Of a DNA stretch of 64,000 bases, positions 1 to 11,937 are shown piece after piece; position 1 is the stretch's first letter, and each line of letters opens with the position of its first letter. This DNA comes from Gossypium raimondii (taxonomy: Eukaryota > Streptophyta > Magnoliopsida > Malvales > Malvaceae): positions 8,618,001 to 8,682,000 of the forward strand of contig NC_068565.1 in assembly GCF_025698545.1 (NCBI RefSeq), written 5' to 3'. The notes below the pieces were generated by a model. The model saw only the letters and a program-made list of their open reading frames with translations. It ran no database searches and was not told where the DNA came from. Position numbers and translations under genes: made by a program.

Positions 1-224
1 TCTTTAAGATTTCAAAAAAGAACGAACACATGTCATAGGAATGCTACTTAAAAGAAGAAAAAGAGCTTAAACCTTGACAATAGAGATACATAAGCTTATA
101 TTAAACCGGTAGGAACTAGAACTTATCCCAGTACTGGAAAATAGACTTGAGTGCATAATAAAAGATAGGCCATCTTGCTGTTATACCTCTGTAAAGCAAA
201 ATAAAGTCGAATATAGAAAGTTAC

Positions 225-2481
225 CAATCTGCGCATTAGACGCTCAAAGCACCAAAATGCATCGGCTTCATTTTCAAGAATAATAATCATGGGGGAGCAT
301 AGATCACTCATTCCTGCTCAACATTGTTATTGAATCTAACTTCAAGAATTAGAATTGGTTACAAATTGCACATAGAAGAAAATGATTAGAAACATATATA
401 CATATATGTTAAGCATATGCCACAATCACATGCTAATGAAAAAAAGGTAATGCCATTTTAAGGTGAATAAATATACTTGATTGAGGCAATTAAAATTACA
501 GAAACTATAATCATCAATTTAAAAAGCTGTCCTAGTAATGAAACAAAACTTCATGTAATTACACACCTTGACAATATCCTACATCTATATCTATCCAGGC
601 ATAAACAGAGAGAATATCCCAAAGTTTCGATAAATTCTCTGGCTTATCGTAGAATAGCAAAGTCCTGTCAGTGCGTTTGACATCGAGACCTGAAGGAAAC
701 ATAAACACAAGGAATGTGGTAATGATTAAGAGAAGAAAGCAACAAATCAAAGAGAGAAATGTATTTGAAATTGAAGACAACAAACCAACCTATTTGATGC
801 AATGTATGCATCCACTGGACTACTTTCATGTCCAAAGGACCATTACTGGTTAACTCGTTTGCCATTTCTGTCCTATTAGCATTTGCATCTGAATAACTCA
901 TTACATATCACTACCTGGTTTATTTCACTTTCAGTAAACTATTATTATAAACAGGTAAAGTGCAAGTAACTTGCCTAGATTTGTCTCTAAATCTACTACA
1001 GGGTTTCGAATGGGTTGACCATCTTCAGTGATTACAGGTGCTGTAATATATTTGCCACTTCCAACAACAGGAAACATTTTACTACATTCATTCTTCAGTC
1101 TAACATATTGTGCCCTGAGATATAGAAGTGAGAAAAAGAAACTCAGAAAACGATCATGTGATGAGGAAAGAGGTTCGGCAGAGAACGATCCCTCAAGATT
1201 CAATAGCCAAATAGATCAAAATTGTTAAACAGGTTAAGTGGACTACCTTCGGTTCTGTCGTATCTGCTTCCTTTCATCAAATGTGCTCATAGGATGATAA
1301 CAGCCAAGTAGAAACTCCCAAACTTCTCCTCTAATTGCTGGATGGATCCCCTATGTTTGCCAAATACGTAAATAAATAAACTTGATGGGCAGAGACAGAA
1401 ACAAAAGAGCATAAATAAGTACATGCATTGAAGTCCCATAACCATAGCCATGCACAACATCTATGATCTTCTACATATAAGATTCAGAAGTAAATGTTAC
1501 ATGAAACACATAGATGAGTTCATTTTTTGTTCTCTTGTAGTAAGAAACCATCAAAACTCTTTCATGGATTCATTCCGCATGTTCTAATTCCTTTTTACGG
1601 TGTATGGATCAATTCTCACTGATGGTCTAAAAAATCAAAAGGATAACAATCTACATTTGAATATTGTTTTGCTGAGTTTCTTTATCGACTGCAAATAAGA
1701 GATGGACAGGGTGCTAGTTGCAAAGGATATCAAATATATGAACAACTGCATACAAAAGTGCAAGCAAATCATCCATCTAACTTAAATATGTTTAACATAA
1801 CTACAATTTTGTTTGAATCAATTGAAATGTAGAAAAGATAAATAGTTTTGAACATTAATATGAACTTACCCCACGATGAATCCGGTTTAGAGTTTTGCCT
1901 ATATCCAATTGGCCATCTGAAGAAAATGCAGCTAGCCATTTTCTTACACTTAGAGTTTTACCAGGCTGCATAAGCAAATACAAAGATATTCATCATATAA
2001 ACCATATTCTTTAATCTGGAAGCAGAATTTTATTTTCTTTTTTTGCCATGAAAAGCATTGACTTGAAAATGTGATGATCATGACAAGAAACTACATTATA
2101 AACCAAGTTCATTGCCTCAGTTTTTAACTGCACTGTTTCTACGTACGTATAAATTCAAGATCAAATCTCAAAAAGATCATACCATCAAATCCTCTATTAG
2201 ATAAATTCACCGCTAAAGCTAAAGTCCAATCAAATTAGAGCCAATAATGAAGATAAAGATATTTTCCCCATAAATCTAAACAAAAATAAACATTAATGCA
2301 ACCTCCATTACATAAAACATGCTTCCTTTCCAAAGTTTTCTTAAACATGGATACAAATCGTCATTTTTTTTTTCAATTAGTAAAATCAAACCTTGATCCT
2401 AAATCTGGTTGCAGGAACATCCGTGGAATCAGGCCGGACCTCATAATAAGAATCGGCGGGTTCTGAAGGAGCCCCCCGCAT
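225..2481 (-). CDS. Rab-GAP/TBC domain protein, 5' part (exons 1-7, continues beyond left edge)
   Basis: The product should be a GTPase-activating protein for Rab GTPases, acting in membrane traffic. Exons read on the minus strand: 2392-2481, 1870-1965, 1247-1350, 975-1114, 790-888, 567-689, 225-313 (741 nt, 247 codons). Phases are compatible throughout. The start is the ATG at 2481 (MRGAPSEPADSYYEVRPDS), close to the N-terminus I know for plant TBC proteins. GIHPAIRGEVWEFLLGCY (about residues 63-80) opens the TBC domain. The arginine-finger motif IxxDxxR is at I176-R182 and the glutamine-finger motif YCQ at 215-217, so both catalytic fingers are present. The last visible exon ends in FERLMRRL, and the rest of the domain lies beyond the window. 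The donor after exon 4 is G|GCAAGT, a GC-AG intron; the other junctions are GT-AG. I am sure of the family but not of the Rab substrate. Confidence 0.9.
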
Positions 2482-3270
2482 TTACCCGGAAAGGACTAAT
2501 AAAAGTTTTCTTCTCTTTTGTTTCCCCCCTTTTTTGCACCCAAAAAGGGGGGGGGGGTTTCTTTTGTTATTTGCAGCTGACCTACCAAAAGCTGAAACCT
2601 TTGAATAGAAGAAGAAATACCCAGAAATAAAAAAAAAAAATCAAAGGAATGCAAGGGAAAGCGGAGAAAATGAAGGGCTCAGCCAAGTTAAGTTCTTCAA
2701 ATAACAAGGGGAAAAAGAGTATTGTCTTCCTTTGTTTTGGTTCTTTTTTGGAACAAAGATTAAAAAAAGAGAAAGAACAAGAAGTCTTCTATTCGTGGTT
2801 GATGATGGACTTATAGCTTTATATGGTGAGTGATGGTGATGGTGGCAGCCATGGTCGTAGGAAAGAAAGCTGTCATCTCACATACACACGCACAAGGATA
2901 TTAAAAATTAAAATACATAGAAAAAGTAGTTAGCCGTTTTATGCGCTGATTTTAACCGTCTCCCTCTTGTTTTCCGTCTTTTGTCTAAATTTAACCGTCA
3001 ATTTTTAAAAAAAAATAAAAATATTTTATGTACTTAATTAAATCCCACCAAAATTTCAAGCTCCTGTTTTTATATTTAAGGCTTAATAGCAACTTTGACT
3101 ACTAATATTTATATATTTTGTCAAAATGGTCTTGATTGTTTCTTTGAGCTTTTTTTGGCCATCAGCCTTTATTTTTTTTTTCAAATTACTTTTTTTAATA
3201 GATTTGATGAAATTATCGTTAAAAAAGTTAACGAGATGATGTTTGTCGTTAATCAAGTTCCATCCACTAA
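2482..3270. other. Upstream and 5'-UTR region of the TBC gene
   Basis: There is no coding sequence I can support. The first few hundred bases upstream of the TBC start contain homopolymer tracts (a G9 run near 2547, several A/T runs) and probably the 5' UTR and promoter. Beyond about 2900 the sequence becomes AT-rich intergenic DNA. Confidence 0.4.
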
Positions 3271-3274
3271 ATAA

Positions 3275-3640
3275 GATGTAGACATTTTGACTAAGCCTAT
3301 ACCACCCTCTCGGTTTAATACAGTTCACATTCAAGTTAGTGTTGTCTCTTATGAAGAAGTTCTTAAGACCAAGAAAATGCTAAGAGTAACTATATTTGTT
3401 GAGTCGGTTGGTATTTGTTATAGTAGTTGTAATAGTTGGCTTTGTTGGTTAGTCAACTAAAAAGTTATACTTTCAATTTATCGATTAGTTATTAAGACTC
3501 CTATAAATATGTAATCAACCCAATTGATTGAATCAAATTAGTTGATCTGTTATCATTTTGATCAACATTTTTCTCATTAGTTTCTGAGTAATTTCTTTAC
3601 TGTTCTCTTCTCTTTAAGCAATCTTTGATTCCTTCTATAT
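3275..3640 (+). mobile_element. Ty1/copia 3'-end remnant with LTR-like sequence
   Basis: From 3275 one frame reads DVDILTKPIPPSRFNTVH, a diverged form of the ADILTKPL signature at the C-terminus of copia RNase H. It is followed at about 3397 by TGTTGAG and an LTR-like stretch with a TATAAATA-type box near 3502. There is no clear polypurine tract and no matching partner LTR, so this is an old truncated fragment. The LTR boundary is approximate. Confidence 0.55.
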
Positions 3641-4478
3641 TAAGTGTGGGGTGTGCCTCACATTTATCAGACATGTTGTACGCACCTTAGACAAGAATCG
3701 ACAAGCAACCAAAGAAGGGCCAAAACAAGCCCGACGTCGGGACGAGGAGCGCCAGCTTGTCGGGATGACATGATAGACGATGTCATGACGAGGCGAATGG
3801 GATGTTGCGACGTCACAACGTGTTCTCCTATTTGGCAATCGTGTTTTAGACTTCAAGCAACGCTAATTCTCCCAGTTAGACTCTAATTATTCAAATGATA
3901 TTTTAGTATGATTATAACTCTAATCTTAGCCTATTTAAAGGGGTAATTGTATTCCTATTTTGAGAGATCAATTAAAAGGCAATTAAAAGATGTAGAACTA
4001 TAGAGTTTTTCTTTTCGAGGTAACAAGATGCAGTTACAAATGAATTTTAGTGAGAGTTTCATAGTAACTATAGAGAGAGTATAATATCCCTTTTGAGAGA
4101 ACTCTATGAGAGTTAGAGTTTTGGGTAATGTACAGGTTGTACATTTAGATTATTTTACCCATATTGTACTCCCGTTTATTTACTTATTTAGTGAAAAGTC
4201 AAAGCCTCCTTTACTAGTGGTTTTTATCATCTTTAGAGGATTTTTCATGTAAAATATATGTGTTCATTCTTCTCCACTTTTACCATTTCGTTGTTTATAC
4301 AGGTCAATCCCCAATAAATTGGTATAAAAAATACGGTTTAGCTTCCGCAGATCAACTCGTCCGGTGACACAACAACTAATTTGGATATCGAGAAGTTCGA
4401 TGGGATCACAAATTTTAGCTTTTGATAATTTCGGATAATTACTAAGGTAGTTGATATGGCTGAGAATGAGGGTGATTA

Positions 4479-6987
4479 TGTAACAGCCCATTTTTGAGTC
4501 TGATCGGAATAGTGGTTTCGGGACCACTTAACCGAGTAAAAATATTTATTATATTATTTTAATAAGTTTTACAACATGATGGAATTATAGTATAAAAATT
4601 TCATTAAGAAATTTTACCGTTTAAATACTTAATTTGATAAAAAGGATTTAATCACATAAAATGTAAAAGTAGCATGCTATAAGTTAAGAGTATTTATTTG
4701 CTGATAAGTTGAATGAGAGGTCCTTATTATGTTATTGGACCAATGATAGTGGTGCTGGTCATAAATGACCTTAAAATATGTGAATTATGCTTTTATTTCA
4801 TTAAGGTTAATTTGGTAAAATGGTTATTAATATTGAATTAAAGTAAAACAAAACAGAAAGTAGCAATCATTTTTTTTCTGCATGATTTTGAAGTTTAGAA
4901 AGCCAAAGTCATGGCTTTTACATTCGGCCAAGCTTAGATTCTCAATTAGGGTATGGTTTTTATTCCGTTTTTAATAATTTTACGTTTTGAGATCGTTGCT
5001 TTGTATTCTAGCTAGCCTGCACCTCAATTTCTGAAAATTTTAATGATTTTGAAATGTGCCATTGTTGAATACTAGTATATTTTGAAGTATTATGCTAGAT
5101 TATTGATGAGTATTAAAATATATACAAGTTTTATAAAGTAAATTTTGACAAAAATGAGCATTAGGGATTTAATTAAAAAATAGAAATATTATGTTAGAAA
5201 TGTGAAATAAATGAAAATATGGGTTGATTAGAAGATATATAGTATTCGCTAAGAATACGTATAAAGAAATTTCGTATATTTTGTGTATTTGTGAATTAGG
5301 AACTAAAATGTCAAAATGTGAAAATATGATGACTATTTTGTAAAAATGTCAAAATATATTTATATGGATTGGATTGATTGATTTGGTGAATAAATGAGTT
5401 AAATTTGAATTTGTATAGATCAAGATAAAGAAATACTGGAACTTGATCGGGGGAAACAAAAGTTAGACGGGTAGACGAAAGTATTCGAGCAAATACGAGG
5501 TAAGTTCGTGTAGCTAGAATTGAATTATTAAATATTTGTAATTGTCCAAAAATGAATGTATGTAAGTTGAATGAATGATCCACTTGAATTTTAAATTACC
5601 GATATACTATTATATTACTGTTTACATGAATGCAAATGAAATGTTACAAATACTATATACGTTATATAGATTTGGTATAATAATAGGCATTGAATATGAA
5701 ATTTTGAGTATTTAAATGTATGTATTTAATTATATTAAATATATATATATACACACATATGAATTGAGAAATTGAGCTATTGATTTTTCATTGCTTAATT
5801 GATGAAATTGGATAATACCGAGCCCGTTTGAACTTTAGAAAATCGTCGGATACGAGTGACTTGTCACTAGGGTTACCGTTTGGTCGAGCTCCTGTATTTG
5901 TTGCGGACTCACCACAGCTTGTATGAGCTTACCGTTTCAGCTCTACGGAGCTTACCGTTTCAGCTCGATAGAGCTTACCGTTTATCAGCTCAGAATGAGC
6001 TTACCGATCATGGCTCGAAAGAGCGAAAATGACAATGAATTGACGAATTTCTGATAAATACACTTATAGTGTATCCCCCGTGTATCCCTCGATGTTCTAA
6101 TAGGTTCAACGGGTATAATTACTGTTACTGATAATATGAATAAGTTATATAATTATTTGGATGAATTACCATTGATATGTATAAGTTACTATTGATACGG
6201 AAAAATTTATGTTATTACTGATGAATTACAGGTTACACGAATAGGATGGAATTGATATAAATGCTATATGATTTACATGAATTATTTGTTTTATGAATAT
6301 ATGAATTATAGGGACGACATGATATATTTAGCTATATGACTAACTCGTGGATGGTGATGTGAATAGACTTTGTAGACAAATGAGTTGATTTTAATTGTTT
6401 TAAATGCTTAAATGTTAAATTGGTAAGTTTAATTCTATATTATACGGCTTACTAAGCTTAATGCTTACTTCATTTATTTTCTTATGTTCTATAGACTTTG
6501 GAAGCTAGCTCGATTTTGGACTAGGTCAGAGATTTGCTATCACACTATCCAAACGATTTTCGGTACTTTTGGACCTTATGTAAATAATGTAAATATGGCA
6601 TGTATAGTTAATTTTTGGTATGAATTTTGGGGTTTGATCAAGCTATGTGATATGGCTTGAGTTGGAAATGTTTAGTTTAGAATGGAAACATTATGTGTTA
6701 TGTTCATTTTGGGTGCACTTTGATAAATGATATTTTGGTATATTTGAATATATAATGCATTGGTTGCGATTTAATATTTGCAGGGAAGGTTCAATAGTTA
6801 TAAAGGGGTTATGTTCAAATTTTTCTAAAAAAAATAAAAAATGAATGAAGTCAATTAGTAAGAATTTATATGAATTTATGATTATATATGTTTGTTATTT
6901 ATTTAAGAATTACTGTATATTGTTCGAGATATCTAGTAATGCCTTGTAACCCGATTTCGGCGACGGTTAGAGGTTAGAGGTGTTACA
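4479..6987 (+). mobile_element. Solo Ty3/gypsy-type LTR, 2509 bp, TSD GATTA
   Basis: The element starts TGTAACAGCCC and ends GGTGTTACA. It is flanked by a perfect 5-bp duplication GATTA at 4474-4478 and 6988-6992. It contains no internal domain, so it is a solo LTR left by recombination between two LTRs. Its start and end motifs (including CGGCGACGG before the end) resemble the LTR at 56389-59027, a related family. It sits inside an older copia fragment. A small inverted-repeat series lies at 5916-6024. Confidence 0.85.
5916..6024. repeat. Series of five AGCTC/GAGCT hairpins in the solo LTR
   Basis: Five inverted repeats recur every 23-26 bp: AGCT-TGTATG-AGCT at 5916, AGCTC-TACG-GAGCT at 5939, AGCTC-GATA-GAGCT at 5962, AGCTC-AGAAT-GAGCT at 5987 and GCTC-GAAA-GAGC at 6013. 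Most are separated by TACCGTTTC or a close variant. The stem is nearly invariant while every loop differs. Confidence 0.8.
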
Positions 6988-7719
6988 GATTATTCGTTTT
7001 TCTCCATATATAATCCAGTTAAAGGTGGAGTTGTAATACCCAGGTATCTCTATTGACCCGAAATCTAAGAAAAATTAGGACTAAATTGAAAGAATTAGCA
7101 AATTGTCAGACTCTATCAGGGAATTTAGAAATTTTAATGGCCAAATTTTGATTTGGTTGGATTTCGATTTTGGTTCGGTTAGGATGAAACTGGTTAGTTC
7201 CATGGGGGGAGACAAAATGATTAAGGATGGAGGGTTGAGATGGTCAGTGAAGAACTTGCCTTAGGAGTATATATATACACATGTGTGAGAAGATAGAATT
7301 CTCTCAATTCTTTTTACAAATCTTATTATTTCCATAAAATCATTTTCTTCAAACGTACTAAAGAAGAATAGAATGTAGCTGAAGGGAGTCTTGCATGTTG
7401 CAACAGAAAAAAAATTGAAGTCTGATAATAGAGAAATTTAAAAAACTAGTAAGTTTCCTTACCTCTTTGTACTATTGGATTGAAGAAGGGGTGAAGCAGT
7501 AATTCTTACAAACTTCTACATAAGTCTTGATTTTGGGTTGAACACCTTTAGTTTATCTAATAAATGGTTGTCATACTTAGCTGCTAAAATAAAGAAGGCC
7601 TTGACGTTTGGACAAGCTCAACTGCTAAAGATAAGAGAATTCAAGTGAGTTTCTATACCTTACCTTTGGATAATCGATAATGTTGTGTGAGCTTGCCAAT
7701 TGTTTGATAAATGTTTGAT

Positions 7720-8161
7720 TGTTAGAGTTGTGTGACCCAAATTCTAACAGATTACTTGCAAGTCAAGTTAAACAAAATATATTTTCTTTCTAGAAGATTT
7801 AGTATTTATTAGGCTAATATATTTAGCATTTATTAACATAGTTTATTTGACCTACTAATTTAGCCTATAAATAGGTTCTTTTACAACCTTAGAAAATACA
7901 CCAATTAGAGATTATAACTCATAACACATTTAGAGAATTTTGTGTTTACGTTTTGAGGGTTCTTTGTATTCAGGCTTTCGAGGTTTAGTTTTTATCTCCA
8001 TCTTTTGTACTATTCGTTCTTTTGCCATTATAGTAAAATTATCTTTGCCCATGGTTTTGTATCCTCTTTGGAAGGGTTTTTCCACGTTAAATTTATGTGT
8101 TCAATTTCTTAATTTATTACGCTATTTTTTTACTTGTTGCTTAATCGGGTCGATCCTAACA
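7720..8161 (+). repeat. 5' LTR of the copia element
   Basis: The left of two near-identical direct repeats. It contains a TATAAATA-type box near 7865. It is followed directly by the primer-binding site. Confidence 0.88.
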
Positions 8162-8208
8162 AGTGGTATTAGAGCTAGTTCAATTTTCATATATCAACCC
8201 GTTCAGAG

Positions 8209-9600
8209 ATGGCAGCAACAAGATTTGAAATTGAGATGTTCAATGGTAAGACAAATTTCAATTTGTGGCAAGTTCGGATGATGACAATTCTAGTTCAAAC
8301 TGGCTTGAAAAAGGTTATTACCGGGAAAAAAACTGAGAATCTAAATCAAACAGAATGAGAAGAGCTTGATGAAAAGGCCTTGTCTGTAATCCAGTTGTGC
8401 CTCACGAATACGGTATTGCAAGAGGTATTAATGGAGAAGACCTTATCTGTCTTGTGGAAAAGGTTAGAAACTCTTTATGCGACTAAGTCTCTAGCTAATC
8501 GTTTAGTGTTGAAACAACGTCTATTTAGGTTTCGCATGAACGAAAGTGAGCTTCTTAGAGATCACATCAGTCAATTCATTACTCTTTTAAATGATTTAAA
8601 GAACGTTAAGGGTCATATTGATGATAAAGATCAGGCTATGCTATTATTGTGCTCTTTACCCCCTTCATACAAGTCTTTCAAGGAAACTCTAATTTATGGC
8701 AGAGACAAACTCTTGTTCGAAGATGTGAAGGGTCATTTGTTGAGTAGAGACAAACTCGACAATGAGTTTGGTTTGGATAGCATGGCAGATAGGCAAGCTT
8801 TCGTTTTGGTAGCATCAAAGAAATAAGACAAAAGGTGTTGCTATTGTAAAAAGTTAGGTCACATCAAAGTAGATTGTTATAAACTGCGAAATAAAAAAGC
8901 TGCTGAGAGAAACGAGGAAGATGTAGCTGATGTTAATTTGGCCTATTAAAGTGGTGATGATTTATTGTTAGTGTCAACGAGCGATAACTCCAAGCTCACG
9001 TCCGAGTGGATCCTAGATTCGGGATGTTCTTTCCACATGTGTCCCAATAGAGAATGGTTTTCCACATACAGTTCGGTTGAAGGTGGAATTGTGCGCATGT
9101 GAAACGAGTCATTTAGTAAGGTAATTGGTATTGGTACTGTTAAAATTAGGATACACGATGGGACAATTAGGACACCCTCAGATGTCAGGTATGTACCTAA
9201 TTTACAAAAGAATCTCATCTCCTTGAGTATTTTAGACTTGAAAGGATGCAGAATCAGCATCGAGTCAAGCGACATTAAAGTATCTTGTGGAGCTCTCGTT
9301 TTGTTAAAAGGTAAAGAACTGACAGTCTTTATATTCTGGAAGGTTCTACCGTGACCGGTGAAATCGAACGTCCCTCGTCTGATACAGAGTTGAAGTCAAT
9401 TCATTTGGAGTGGAGGCAACTTGGTCATAGGAGGGAAAAAAGGTATAACTGTTTCGTTGAAGAGAGGTTCTCTTTAGGATACATGTTTTGAAAAGTTACG
9501 GCACTGTGTTCGTGAAATTTAAACCCGGGTTAGTTTTGATTTGGCAGTGCACAAGTCGAAGGCTAAAAGTTTTCCAGCTTCTAAGCACATATTCGACTCA
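8209..9600 (+). pseudogene. Copia gag-protease, truncated and interrupted by stops
   Basis: This is the polyprotein start of the copia element, beginning at ATG 8209 shortly after the primer-binding site. FNGKTNFNLWQVRM marks the gag N-terminus. The UBN2-type gag core runs to 8826. The zinc knuckle CCYCKKLGHIKVDC (CX2CX4HX4C) is near 8836-8877, and the aspartic protease motif DSGCSFHMC near 9018-9044. In-frame stops occur at about 8356, at 8824 (TAA), at about 8947 and near 9100. A degraded pre-integrase segment follows 9350, and then the sequence jumps straight to the 3' LTR. The deletion removed integrase core, reverse transcriptase and RNase H. No functional product is expected. Confidence 0.85.
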
Positions 9601-9684
9601 GTTAATTCCCTACATAGTTCAAGATAGACTCGTGGCGGGCTTTAGCGAAGATGACGTTGTAAGAATTCGTGTTAAGGTAGAGAT

Positions 9685-10127
9685 TGTTAGAGTTGTTTGA
9701 CCTAAATTCTAAGAGATTACTTGCAAGTCAAGTTAAATAAAATATATTTTCTTTCTAGAAGATTTAATATTTATTAGTATAATATATTTAACCTTTATTA
9801 GCATAGTTTATTTGACCTACTAATTTAGCCTATAAATAGGTTCTTGTACAACCTTAGAAAATACACCCATTAGAGATTAGAACTCATAACACATTTAGAG
9901 AATTTTGTGTTTATGTTTTGAGTGTTCTTTGTTTTCGGGTTTTCGGGGTTTAGTTTTTATCTCCATCTTTTGTACTCTTCGTTCTTTTGTCATTATAGTA
10001 AAATTATCTTTGCCCGTGGTTTTGTATCCTCTTTGGAGGAGTTTTTTCACGTTAAATTTATGTGTTCAATTTCTCAATTTATTCCACTATTTTTTTTACT
10101 TGTTGCTTAATCGGGTCCATCCTAGCA
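9685..10127 (+). repeat. 3' LTR of the copia element
   Basis: Direct repeat of 7720-8161 with scattered substitutions (roughly 95% identical by eye). It ends TAGCA immediately before the TTGAT duplication. Confidence 0.88.
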
Positions 10128-10343
10128 TTGATAATGAATAATTCTTGATGGGTTAATTGGTGTGGTGTATGTATAACGATAAATGTTAAATATATTTGCT
10201 TCTTGTATATGGGGTAGGGAAGGGAAAATATTAACAAGATAAGTGAAGTTAGAAATTAGGAATGAAAATTTTTGTTAGATACTGTTATACAGTATTACTG
10301 TATGTAAACCGTGATGAGCGAAGCTTTGGGCCTTATAGAGGAG

Positions 10344-10649
10344 ACACTGCGGTGTTCGAGTATCAATGTTAGGATGGCGAATGGAAGAATGGGTGGAAGA
10401 ATAGAGAAAAAGGAAAATAGAATTCCGTTAAAATATCGCCATCCGGAATTGTTGGGAGTAGACCGCGATGTGCGAAGCTTCAGACCTTGCGGGGGGACTC
10501 TTCGGTGTTTGAGTAGTAAGGTGAAATGGGAAACAAGTCCTTTGGGACGACATCATAACGACAGTTATTAAGTTTCAAAGAGCAACATTGCGGTGGCGGT
10601 CAGCAAGTTCTATGGGATGACACCGCGATGATTGTAAAATCCTACGGGA
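10344..10649. repeat. Spaced hairpin series (ACAC/GTGT, GTCC/GGAC)
   Basis: Inverted repeats with 4-nt loops recur: ACAC-TGCG-GTGT at 10344, GTCC-TTTG-GGAC at 10537, GTTC-TATG-GGAT at 10607 (wobble-compatible as RNA) and TCC-TACG-GGA at 10640. Several are followed by GACACC or GACATC. They lie in the gypsy LTR-like segment right of the copia element. Confidence 0.6.
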
Positions 10650-10725
10650 CGACACCTCGAAAGAGGTTAGATGTGCAAGACCACAGCTCGATGGTAAATA
10701 TACTTTTCAACAATGTGAATGCATC

Positions 10726-11564
10726 ATGGGGAATATAAGCAACGTCAATATTTCACATCATTTGCTCAAGAGATTGACTACACTTCACTCGTATACCCAT
10801 TATTTTATGATCGATACGCCTAATCTAGCCCACTTCAAATCCATTTCCCATGTAGCAACAGGGTATTCACTGAAGAATTTGGAATCTATTGTGAGCGCTG
10901 ATATTCATTTTGTAATCTTCAAGCTGATGCAACAGCATTGTTTAGAGATCTGTAGTGTTCGTTCACTTGTTCTGCCTGCTACATCTCTGATGGTTTGTTT
11001 CTTTGACTTTATTTTGCAATCTCTAGATTTTTAGATACTTTATCATCTACTGACACAATGCAAATTTTGTGACTGTCGTAGCTTTTAAGCTGTGAGCCGC
11101 TTCCTGTTTTTGCCAACTTGATGGAGCCGGATATGCGTTATTATTATGGTCTTATTGATTGGTCGAGTTCGGATAAAGGACTTGAAACTTTGCTGACAAG
11201 TTCTCAACTAGAAAGCTTTACTTTATTCAGGTATATTCTATGTTTAAGCTTTTATTTAAGTTGCAGGCTCTTACTGACACCCCCCCTTTTTTTTATGTTG
11301 TGGTTTTAGGAAGTTCTCTGCTCTCTGCCACAGAAAGTGCCTTGTTGTTTGTTGTATAAACTCAAGACCATCAAAATTACAAACTTTACAGATGAAAAAG
11401 ATTGTATTGGAAAGGCAAAGTATATTCTAAAGAATGGTGGAGCGCTACAGAAGTTGACAATACTCACAGGATTATACATTTCTGAAGAAGAGAAATTGGA
11501 GATATATCAAGTGTTGTTGGCTTCACCAAGGAAATCAAAGCAATGCCGTATCTTGTTTATTTGA
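10726..11564 (+). pseudogene. F-box/FBD/LRR protein gene, 3' part only
   Basis: Three exon-like blocks read in the style of plant F-box/LRR-FBD proteins. Block A (about 10726-10993) has leucine-rich-repeat phrases such as GYSLKNLESIVSADIHF and CSVRSLVLPATSLM. Block B (11082-11230) follows a TAG acceptor and contains LPVFANL and LLTSSQLESFTLF. Block C (11310-11564) is the FBD domain with VPCCLLYKLKTIKITNF, then YILKNGGALQKLTI, ending at a stop. No F-box or N-terminal LRRs are found upstream, because LTR-derived sequence abuts block A. The gene appears decapitated by insertion or rearrangement. Intact family members act as substrate adaptors of SCF ubiquitin ligases; this copy is unlikely to. 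Confidence 0.7.
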
Positions 11565-11937
11565 TATAAATATAATATTGTATTGTTGGTACCATATTTT
11601 TCTTGGCCTTTTGAATGACTCTTTCTTCTCTGTTTGTTAATTACATCTTGGTCATGATTTCTTTTCAACTTTTCTCAGTGTTCTTCCATCGTCGATTTCT
11701 GGGTCATCTCCATAAGAAACCTGCTCCCCTTTTCCATTCCATATCATAACAAGTTATTTGATATTGCAACAAAGACCAAGAATGGGTTTATTACATCTTG
11801 ATGTTTATTTTACAAGTCGCTCTTCAAAGAACAAAGCAAATTGATAAATCCCCATTTTGCAGCACAAGACGTACATATGTGACCAAATCTTAGAACCCCA
11901 TAAGTGGAATTATTGCTAATAGCTTAGAATCTCCATC
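11565..11937. other. Intergenic region and 3' UTR of germin-like copy 1
   Basis: The right part (from about 11766) is the minus-strand 3' UTR of the germin-like gene. It is duplicated downstream of copy 2 (from about 19428). TTTATT motifs near 11785 and 11801 are minus-strand AATAAA poly(A) signal candidates. I see nothing else. Confidence 0.5.

Larger units (their letters stand above)
3646..7031 (+). mobile_element. Degenerate Ty1/copia fragment split by a solo LTR
   Basis: The stretch 3646-4320 looks like an old LTR and leader, with a promoter-like TATTTAAA near 3931 and a 3' end resembling the copia LTR at 7720. From about 4384 the frame reads IEKFDGITNFSF and then a stop, matching the start of copia gag (compare FEIEMFNGKTNFNLW at 8224). 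After the solo LTR (4479-6987) a short stretch at 6988-7031 resembles the copia protease region (compare 9053-9095). Gag is therefore mostly deleted. The left limit is uncertain. Confidence 0.45.
7720..10127 (+). mobile_element. Internally deleted Ty1/copia element, TSD TTGAT
   Basis: LTRs of 442 bp (7720-8161) and 443 bp (9685-10127) both start TGTTAGAGTTG and end in CA. A perfect 5-bp duplication TTGAT flanks the element (7715-7719 and 10128-10132). The primer-binding site TGGTATTAGAGC (8164-8175) is a near match to the initiator-Met type. A purine-rich AAGGTAGAGA precedes the 3' LTR. The interior is only 1523 bp and holds gag, protease and a scrap of pre-integrase. Integrase core, reverse transcriptase and RNase H are missing, so it cannot be autonomous. 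Confidence 0.9.
7032..10720 (+). mobile_element. Gypsy-type LTR or LTR fragment interrupted by a copia element
   Basis: TGTAATACCC at 7032 resembles the starts of the long gypsy LTRs in this window. The sequence runs to 7719, is interrupted by the copia insertion 7720-10127, and resumes at 10133 with LTR-like sequence including a hairpin series (10344-10649). The 3' end is not clear: I could not find a GTTACA terminus or a duplication of the left flank GGAGT before the F-box remnant near 10726. It may be truncated. Confidence 0.45.
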
